The notes under the pieces were generated by a model. The model saw only the letters and a list, made by a program, of their open reading frames with translations. It made no database searches and was not told the origin of the DNA. Positions 55,383 to 64,000 of a DNA stretch of 64,000 bases are shown in pieces. The first letter of the stretch is position 1. Each line of letters starts with the position of its first letter. Source of the stretch: Cololabis saira (Eukaryota; Chordata; Actinopteri; Beloniformes; Belonidae); NCBI RefSeq assembly GCF_033807715.1, contig NC_084599.1, forward strand, positions 27,688,125 through 27,752,124, given 5' to 3'. Both the position numbers and the translations under genes were made by a program.

Positions 55383-55740
55383 AAAATCTACTTGAAAACA
55401 GACTGATTTATTGCTTGTGTAGTTGAAAAAATACATGAGAACAGGATCTTGAAAAAAATAATCGCATTGTAAACGGCATCATTTTGTGAGGCCATGCAAA
55501 TCTGTATTTATACTACTGTGGACATTAATGTTTTTCTACAATATTTCGTCCCCATTACAGTAAAATAGGCCATTCTAAGTCAATTTACTGCAGCAATTCC
55601 TTTCCAAATCATTAGAAAATGTGGTTAACACCCAGTTGTGCATGAAAAAAAAAATACCGTGATATACCGTGAAACCGATATAATTTTGAAAAATACCGTA
55701 ATATAAATTTTTGGTCATACTGCCCAGCACTAGTTTAGAG

Positions 55741-58700
55741 TCCCTGGAGGTAAAAGCGGTAGTTATTTCTGGATAAAATTAAACTATATTTTCATGTTAA
55801 ATGTTACACAATGATATCACAATCATTGTTTGTGTGCAGATGGACAAAAAGATAGTGATTTAATTTTTTTATGTGACATACAAAAGTAATTCATTTAAAT
55901 TTAAAATTCAATTCAAAGTTTTTCTTTTGTTTGTTCGTTTTCTGTCAGCCATTTTTTTTGTTGATTGTGGATGTAGCTGGATTTGCCACCTGATAAGCAC
56001 GGAAAACATTTTAAAGATTCAGAGGAAGTTAAAATAAACTCTTGCTTTAAAAGAAAAGCCCTCCTGAACTTTTTAAACCTGTGTGAACATTAGTCAGGCA
56101 ATTAAAAAAAGAAAAAAGTTGAGGTTCAAATGTAAAAATCACTGAGTTGGACCAGAGAAAAAACTTGGTGTTCTGGATGTTGCTCATATACAGTAACTCC
56201 ACTTCCATCTTCTTGCCAGATATTTTAGATTTTTAATGGTGATAATGGAGGAAAAAAATCTTTGGTTTCAATGATGTTAGAATATTGAAAACAATATCAC
56301 TATTGAAATAAATCTGCAATGCAGCAAAGGTTCCTAAGAGAAGAGAAGAGCGATGATGATGTGGAAACAAGACCTAACGACATGCGCTTCTGTTGTTAAG
56401 CAGGTTACCTCTACTTTCCCAAAGCGCTGTCAGTCGATTCGTTAGTTTCTTGTGTCAGCTTCAAAAAGTCTTATAAAAACACTAAAAAAGTGTTACAACC
56501 GCAAGATCGTCAAATAATACTGATGCACTATGACATTAGCTTTAGTCCTGAATTTCCCTCTTGGAGAAATAGTAATCTTGCTACCCTTTAGGGAGATGGT
56601 TGTCTTGAAAAACAAGTGCCTTTGAGGCCTATTATCCACTTTGTCTGCAAAGTTGATGTGGACATTTTTAACTTGAGCTTCTCTCCTTACCTCTCTCTGC
56701 CTCATCCGTCTCACTCTGCCTGCTTCCCAGTGTCTGGGTTTGTGTCAACAATCATTAATCATCTCTAAACACTGAAACAAATTCTCAGGGATTTCTTTCA
56801 GTTAACTAAAGCTTTGACAAGTGCACAACAGCATACATCCAGCATATGTCCACATACTCATCCCTGTGCACAAAAGCTCAACTGTAAAACAAACATGAAG
56901 TCTTCATTTTCATGCACATGTGCATTTTCCTAGCAAAGCGCTGTTACTATATACATTAACTATGTTGTTCTTGTTTTCACACATGCATGTTTGCACACTC
57001 AAAGAATATCTGTGGTGTAGCTCAGATTTTTATCACTTAAGAAATGTTTGCATGGACATGTCGCTGAAGGATCTACAGCACCACTAAATATGTTTTACTT
57101 TCTTAAATTTTTTGTTAAAAAGCCCTGAGGACGACCATATTTTCAGCAGCAGGAAACTCGGCCAGTGTGTCCTCACTTTTCTCCTGTATCTGGCTTATCT
57201 AACTGAAATACATATCATAGGAGTCATGTAAATGAAATCAACAAGGCTAAATAAATAATGCAAATGACTTGAAGATGTGACAACAGCAAATGGTTTTTGT
57301 TGCTAAGCGACAGCGGCTGGGTAGGCACATAAGATGGGAACACTTGTGGCTTGAGAGCAGCTTCACTGTGGCAAGAAACTTTATTGTAACTAGACTTTTG
57401 CATGTTATCCTTCGCTTGTCAATCATTTTGTTTAGTCTTTGCATCATGTAGGGGTTGTCTTCTTTTCACTCAACTCTTGTTTCTTATTATTTTCTTTGTT
57501 CTGAAACTACCTTATAGATTTTTTCCATTTGGGATATTTCTTGATAGCAACACTTTCATGAATGGACACAAATACATGAAACGATTCATGTCCTTTTGTT
57601 TCATTCATTCTCTTCTTAAAACCACTTAAGGCCTAAAGGATTTCATGATGTTTGAAGAAAGATGTGCTAAATAATAAAGTTACGATGCATATTTAACAGC
57701 ATGGTCTCCAGCACAGATGTTGGTAGAGCCTTCAACTTATCCAAGTCTCCTAAAGGTTTTGTTTTATTTTAAACAGTTGTTTGTACTACACGGACAAATA
57801 CTTCTGATTGTAACTACAAAACTGATAAAACTTTCAAGTATTTCTGGAGAATTGTTTCCTCTTTCACTATTTTTTTTGTGGACAACTCCAAAAGCAGCAA
57901 AAAACACAATTACCGGTACATACAGCGTTCAAAGGGAAGGGAACCCCATTGAACCTCTCACGCGATGCATTTACTTGATACCCAGAACCTGAAACACACA
58001 ACATCTGGGTATCAAGCAGTCCCAAATCAGTTTAAAATGCACTCAGTTTAAAAAGAACTCATTTGATTTGACTTGAATTGATCGACTAAAACCTTCGATT
58101 GAAGAATATTTTTATACAATGTTTTATTAACATAACTCCTACCAGCCCACCACTGCTGAGCTTTTTTAATCAAGGTCAGCAGTAAACTTGTAGAAAAAAA
58201 AATTAATCAAGGACTTCACACACTATTTTTTTTCCTCATTGGATTCGTATGCAGTTTGGTGTGACGTAATCCACGCTGCCCTGATTTAATCTGGCCCACT
58301 TTTACCTTCTAAATCCACAGTAACTGGCACAGAAATCCCTGTATCACTGTCACGTGTTGGGGTTATCGCATCATGGATATTGAGAAGGCATTCACAGCTT
58401 CCATGTGGTCATGGATAGATAGATGGGGCATCCCTTCCCCTTTCTCTTCCAGCTGTTGTGTACCAATTCCAGACAAACTAAAAACATTCATGGTATCTCA
58501 TTCATTTGTTCTTTTTTCCCTGTAGCCAAAGCAAAGATAATGTAAGTGTCAGAGATCCCAAATTGGCATCGCATCACATGTGGGTTTATAGAAACAGTCC
58601 ACTATGTTACGTTGTATAATTTCATCACTTATTTTGTCACTACGTGTCGCGCAAATAGCCTGATCCAAACTCTAATTCACTAACTTGTTTTTTTCCATGA

Positions 58701-58780
58701 TTATTTTCAGCCCAGTTAAGAGTAAACTGAGTAAAAGAAAAACCACGATAGGTGACTCGAGTTTCCAACAGGGTGAGTTG
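55741..58780. other. non-coding DNA with one perfect hairpin
   Basis: No gene or transposon supported. A 13-bp perfect inverted repeat CTTGATACCCAGA / TCTGGGTATCAAG lies at 57,974-57,986 and 58,004-58,016 with a 17-nt loop. Confidence 0.45.
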
Positions 58781-59030
58781 TTCAGTCATCTGGGTGATAC
58801 TCCACATCAAGAAAAGCCTGCTGAGGTAGTCCAGCTATCTGGTTAAGATGCCTCCTAGATCGGTTTCTCAGTAGGTCTTTTTAAGACTGTCTAACCAAGA
58901 GGAGGTCCCAAGGGAGACCAAGGACACGCTGGAGGGACTATATTTCTCAGCTCTGCTGTCCTCCCAGTGGAGCAGGTCCAGACCTTTCAACAACCCAAGC
59001 CCAGATAAGTTAATGGCCTGGATGGTTTAA
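58781..59030 (+). pseudogene. RTE-like LINE scrap: C-terminal coding end
   Basis: TGGTTAAGATGCCTCCTAGA, then GGACACGCTGGAGGGACTAT and ATTTCTCAGCTC correspond in order to the last coding blocks of the RTE-like LINE (also present at 48,300-48,605). Frames are fully scrambled, so recognition is at nucleotide level. Confidence 0.65.
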
Positions 59031-62000
59031 CTTTGGTTTTATGTAATCTTGAAATAATCACCATAATATTAATCTTGTCAGGTATGACACTGTACATAAT
59101 CAATTAATCTAATTGATTCTTACTGTATGTCTTAAATCTTCTACTCGCTGTAAAGTCAACTATTTCTGGAAAGAAATTGATGTAGAGTGCGTTACGTAGC
59201 ACTTACCTTTTGCATTCATTATGATGATAATTTAATTTGGTAGTTTATAAAATGTTTCTACTTAATACTAGAAGCTTTTTCTGAGACTGAAAACTCCTCT
59301 TCTGGAACCAGGGTGCCATGTTTCTTCTTTGAGATAACAAACGCCTGGTTAACCTGCATTTCTACTTCAATCCTTTTAAAAAAAAATCCAGCCACAATGG
59401 GCCACATGTTAGAAACAAACAAACCTCGGAGTAAACAAAAAAAACCTATGCAAAACAGTCTCTCACTTTCTCAGCTTGAAGTGAATTTCGGTGCATCTTC
59501 AGAGCTCATTGTTATCCCCGGTATGATTTCAGAGCCGGCGGAGACACAAGGGCTGCCAGTAAGTATGTCTGGGCTATCGCCACAGTCTATTTTACACCTC
59601 ACTAGCTCTGGATGAACCCATAAAATTACTATGTCGTGCCCGCCCCAGTCTGGTAACCTGGCACTCGCAATGCTCCCCCGTGCTTCATTGCTGTTAAAAC
59701 TCATATAAATTCATGACCTTTTCTCTTCTCTCTATGCCATGAGAAAACAGGAACCTCTCTGTTGCCTTATCAACAAGATGACCTGCATATCTTAGTTTTG
59801 CAATGCTAAATCAGATGTTTTTGTAACTTGAAAATATATCCAAGTAGTAGAATTTATAGTCAAATAGGGAAGGCACAAGTGAACATACAGTATTTAAACT
59901 TTGGAAACATACTCATAATAAATGAGGATTTTTTTAACAATGTTACCTGTTTGATGGACATGCAAAAAGATGGTGGGAAGGGTGTGATGAGGAGGCAGTC
60001 ATGGCACCAAACACTTGATTTATTTATGCAATGCTAATTAGCTGTTCTAGTTTCTCTCATAATTTACTTGCCACCTGAGATATCTGCATGCAATAAAAAT
60101 AAACAATAACACATGCGTTAACAGATGGGGTTTATGATTTCAAGTAAGTTTGATTTTAGCTATTTACCCGGGGCCAGATACACCCAGCAGTTGTTGCTCA
60201 GTTGAAATTCAATCCAGTTCATCAGGATGGTTAGGTTGATGGATCCTGTGCAACCATCCAGATCGCAGGGCATATTGGGATTCATAAAGTAATGTTGAAT
60301 TGGACTGAATTGCATTCCATTGAGTTGAATTGCATTACATTAATAGCTACCAGTGATATCAATTCTTAAAAAAAACACCCTTGCAATAAACACCAATACA
60401 TCGCTTTGCTTTGTTGAAAGCCTTTTCACCGCAGGACTTTAAGAGGCAGTTACACGAACAGAGCTGTGCTGGTGTTCATACACCTTTTAAGACTGTACAT
60501 CCACAGGGGTGTAGGGAGAGGAGTGTGTAAGTATGGTGGCAACATCAGCACAAGAAGTGTGTCTGAGTCCAGTATGTTCAAGATTCACTATTTATAAAGG
60601 TGCGGTCTGCTCTGAATCTGTACTGAGGGTCAACCATTACCTGAAGATGTAAGACAATCGTTTTGGCCCTATGAAATAAAATAGATCCTTTATGATAGCT
60701 CAAAATGATGAAAATATAGATGAACGGAAAAAATCATACTAGCTTGAAGAAAGTGTAAGATCTCTTTATTTTGTTTGTCGTAAATAAGACGACTTCCAAT
60801 TACCTGAAGATTTGAAGTCAAAAGGCGGAAACATGCTTTATAAATATGCAAGACAGAAAATATATATTATCCATTTAAATGTGAGGTCTGATGAAAGAAG
60901 AACAACGGATTCTACAAGTAGAAGCAAATTACCATAAATTTAACAACTGTTTACTCAGAGACAGATTTTATAATCATTAATCTAACTGCTAAATTATTAG
61001 AGGCATGGAACTCGTCTTGGAAATGTTGTTGTTGTTTCATCATGCGTGAAAACGGTTTCAAATGCCACCGTAGTCTTCTTCATTGTCAGGCAAGTTCGTC
61101 TGATCTTCGCGGGTCATGGATGTGGTGGAAATGCCACGAGAATTCACACAATCTGTCTGGTTCAAAGGGGCTAATAATTAATTAATATGGTGAATGAGAC
61201 AGATCTGTTGGCCATTTCACAACTTGTGATCTGCATCATGCACATAGTTGCATGTCCTGTGGTTTCTTGTAGTGGTGACTATTGAATAGTTCCACATGAA
61301 AATTAATGATCTTCTTAAAAGCCATAAAATCTCTGAACATCAAGGGGCTTGTGCGTGTCATCTTATGATTTATTGATTTTATGGTTTATCATAGCTCTGG
61401 GAAACTTCACAGATTCTAATCGAACTTAAACTAGTAAAGGATTTGTCATATTTGGCAAACATCTATTCCGGGAAATTAAAGGGCAAAAGGAGTTCATACT
61501 TGAAATGCGTCTTTGTCATTTTTTTTCACTCCCACAACAGTCAGCATCTGCTGTCTTGGTTCTCTTGCTCATGAATGTTTAATTAAGCTTGATTCAAATG
61601 TCAAACTTGTGGAGCATTACAAATAGTTTTTTAATATATCACCAATAAGATATCTCAGTCTGGCACAAAAGAGCACACTGAAGAGAGAAAGAATCGGTGG
61701 TGGAAAAACAATTTGCATGGTGACAATTAATCATATTTTTTGATAAATGAATTGTGTCAAAATAGCCTAAAAGGATCAGGGAAATAAAAATGCTTGAATA
61801 AAGAGTGGAAGAAACAAATATTTGGTGAGTTTAATGTATAATGAGCTGGTTCTGAACTGCATGTTTATGTGAAAATCCAATTACATTTACCTTTTGTGTA
61901 GGAAGCTTGAATTCAAATTAAAATAAATGTGTTTACTTTGGAATTTAGACCTTTTTAAAATGTGTACATTTTCCAGTATGATATCATCATTGTTACGACT

Positions 62001-63621
62001 ATTTCAGGGACTGTTATGTTGACTTAGATCTTCAATTTTTCTTTTTACTCCAGAAAGTGAATCGTGATCATGAGCACAAATAAATTCATGTATCGCTTGC
62101 CACATGTTGATCCAGTCTAAATGGACTTGTTTCAGTGAGAAGAAAGGAAGAACAACCTGACAGAAAGAAAACAGAGATAGGAGCATTGCCAACATTTTAT
62201 ATTCAAGCAGCTTGTGAGTGGGTGTTAAAGTCAATAAAATATAATAAACAGAAACATTTCTTGCGAGGAACACTGATGGGGACTCTAATGCCACAAAATA
62301 AGGTGATATTCATTCAACGTGCCCCGCTATTTTGTGCACCCATTTGAAGTCTCAGAATTTTTCTCTGAATCTGATCCATCCACCTCTCCAACTGAATATG
62401 AACAGTATATTTCTAAAAATAGACGCACATTTCTACTATACTATGAGCACGGACATGCAACTTATCAGAACAGAGGAACAGACTGTGCATTTTGGTGTTC
62501 AACTACCGAACCCGAAAATCGCGCCTCTGTCTGATAATTCATGTCTCTCAGCTTTTTTTAATGACAGAAATTCAGACATTTGTTTCTTTCTTTATCAAAC
62601 TTCCTTTTCAGGCGTTCCCACCAAGCCAGTTCAATTTTGGAGCTAGAGTCAACCTTAGAACCAGTTTTTTGTTGTTTTTGTTTTTACTGGCGGCAGTGAC
62701 GAACACTGCTGCTACGCTGGCCTTGAAACCTTGATGAACTGGATGTGAGAAACATTTACATCAGGGGCGAGGGGTGGGAGTACCATGACACTGACCTCCA
62801 CAGTTAAAATCACATCTGGGCCAAGCTATTGAATTTATTATTTTCAGCTAAATTTATTAATGGATATTGTTGAGTGTTTTGGTATTTTGTGTTTATGCAT
62901 CCCACTCAAACTTAAATCACATTTGCAACAGTGTTCATAAATGCCATTTGGAATCGGAGTCCGGAGCATCTCTCGCAGCAGGATTTTCAAACTGTGATTG
63001 TGTTGTCATTAACTAAACGTTACTGGATGTTTCAGTAACACAATCCCCGCGCAGAACCGCAGATATAAATCCTGTTTGTCGCCGTGTTCATGAATACCAG
63101 TCAGCATTTGTAAATGACAGTCGGACTTCACGTTATCTGCTAAGCTACATAAAGCTGCACTCCCAATATCTGTTTTAAACTGAATTTAAATGCAGTGTCA
63201 GGTATTTTCATTATTAAACCATTTCAAGTGTTTTAATATCACCTGCTGGCATTTATGGATCCCGCTCAACATTTGGAAATACTGGTTGGCACGGCAACAA
63301 ACAGTCACGATCAGCAACTACAACAATAAAAGTTAGAGTGGTAATATCAAGATATTAGTGTTGCAGGAAAACACTGTAATCTTTGTCCTTTGTGAACTGT
63401 GGTCTTGTAAAGAAATCCAGGGTGCAGTAAATGGAGGTTCAACGATATAATGATATTTTTCTGAGACCAACCCATTTTTTCAAACTTAATATTACAGGTT
63501 CCAAAGTAGAGCCAGCTATGAAGTTGCTCTCGAACCAGTCTGGCACCAGCACCAGTTTCAAGTTGGTCAAAAAGGGCAATTTGAAAATGCAGTAAATTTC
63601 CTAACTGACCTGGCTACCTAA
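59031..63621. other. long non-coding stretch, nothing recognised
   Basis: No transposon, RNA gene or exon was supported in 4.6 kb. The open frames at 59,313-59,615 and 62,004-62,734 have no recognisable domains. Confidence 0.45.
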
Positions 63622-63650
63622 CACACACACACACACATACGCACACACAG
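63622..63650. repeat. short (CA)n microsatellite
   Basis: About 14 CA units with two imperfections. Confidence 0.85.
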
Positions 63651-63789
63651 CACTCTTGCTACTCAACAACACTCCACTGACAGCTTTCAAGTAGATTCTG
63701 CTCATGCAAACATCTACAGACACCCTGAAAGATGGAGGCCATGCCCTGCCTTGTTCTTTGATATTTTAGTCATTATCAGCCGCTAGTAT

Positions 63790-63905
63790 TGTCTCCAGAA
63801 CTCCATCTATCAATGATATAACTCGTGTTCTCCAACAACTCCACTGGCTTCCTGTTTGTATTGACTTCAAAACCCTGCTCCACACTTTTAAGGCCATCCC
63901 CCCAT
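63790..63905 (+). pseudogene. L2/CR1-like LINE scrap
   Basis: One frame reads RVLQQLHWLPVCIDFKTLLH and TFKAI, matching the LHWLPV...DFK-x-L-x-x-TFKA block near the C-terminus of L2/CR1-group LINE proteins, downstream of the block seen at 36,267-36,560. Both sides are truncated; the right side abuts the hairpin-ended repeat. Confidence 0.75.
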
Positions 63906-63914
63906 AATGTATTA

Positions 63915-64000
63915 TTAGGGCCAGAGCACTTATAGTGCGAAGGCCCTATTGTATTCTTCTTTCTTCTTTATTTTTCCGACGAAAGGAGGGCCTTTTTGCC
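63915..64000 (+). mobile_element. hairpin-ended repeat family, copy 4, cut by the window edge
   Basis: Begins TTAGGGCCAGAGCACTTATA with the same terminal hairpin as 30,209 and continues to the TTTTTCCGACGAAAGGAGGG block at the end of the window. It appears to have inserted directly into or beside the L2/CR1-like LINE scrap. Confidence 0.85.

Larger units (their letters stand above)
54559..55732. mobile_element. hAT-type non-autonomous element, 1,174 bp, with perfect target duplication
   Basis: Perfect 11-bp inverted termini TAGTGCTGGGC / GCCCAGCACTA, then ATACCG/CGGTAT-rich subterminal repeats (GGTATACCGGTTCATACCG left, ATACCGTGATATACCGTG right). GTTTAGAG flanks both ends (54,551-54,558 and 55,733-55,740), the 8-bp duplication of hAT elements. 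The interior is a mosaic: a GC-rich patch, half of the Harbinger-like MITE (54,930-54,978), and an unrelated 42-bp-arm inverted repeat (55,277-55,382). No transposase remains. Confidence 0.92.

Noticed and set aside
62004..62734. Cluster of frames near 62.0-62.7 kb as a gene
   Set aside because: Frames overlap on both strands, composition is AT-driven and no domain is recognisable.

Overview
This is gene-poor, repeat-rich vertebrate nuclear DNA, most likely from a bony (teleost) fish. The evidence is the mix of mobile elements: RTE-like and L2/CR1-like LINEs, hAT and PIF/Harbinger MITEs, ISL2EU-type two-gene transposons, a pogo/Tigger transposase, a Ty3/gypsy-type solo LTR, and a four-copy family ending in a GGGCCTGAGCAC hairpin. 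Coding matches are short, broken and separated by AT-rich non-coding DNA, with CpG confined to a few islands. I found no intact protein-coding gene, rRNA, tRNA or CRISPR array. Most long open frames are chance frames, often in low-complexity tracts.

Layout. 0-28 kb is mostly unique sequence: one degraded RTE-like LINE (2.1-3.6 kb), small repeat fragments, a TTAA-flanked MITE (10.9-11.3 kb), microsatellites, strand-asymmetric purine or pyrimidine tracts, and a CpG-rich stretch at about 24.9-26.4 kb that may be a promoter or first exon of an unidentified gene. 28-56 kb is a transposon graveyard with clear nesting, much of it datable from target-site duplications (TSDs). 56-64 kb is again mostly unique, with a LINE scrap, a perfect hairpin, and a LINE scrap meeting another copy of the hairpin-ended family at the right edge.

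The most interesting locus is 28,783-29,899. Perfect 13-bp terminal inverted repeats (TIRs) enclose the start of a THAP-domain gene at one end and the start of a YqaJ-nuclease-like gene at the other, the two-gene layout I associate with ISL2EU transposons. The middle has been replaced by unrelated DNA that includes, antisense to the THAP start, an uninterrupted 78-codon piece resembling the first exon of an alpha-tocopherol transfer protein (CRAL-TRIO) gene. This looks like transposon capture of a host gene fragment. Two more remnants of the same transposon type lie at 43.7-44.6 and 46.3-47.65 kb, each broken by a later MITE insertion.

Other well-supported structures are a Harbinger-like MITE inside a hAT element (41.3-42.1 kb), a 1.17-kb hAT element with perfect 8-bp TSDs (54.6-55.7 kb), a 5'-truncated L1-like copy with a 17-bp TSD (42.8-43.4 kb), a pogo transposase that has lost a catalytic Asp (49.5-50.8 kb), and a hairpin-ended repeat with three tandem copies of its terminus (51.7-53.15 kb).
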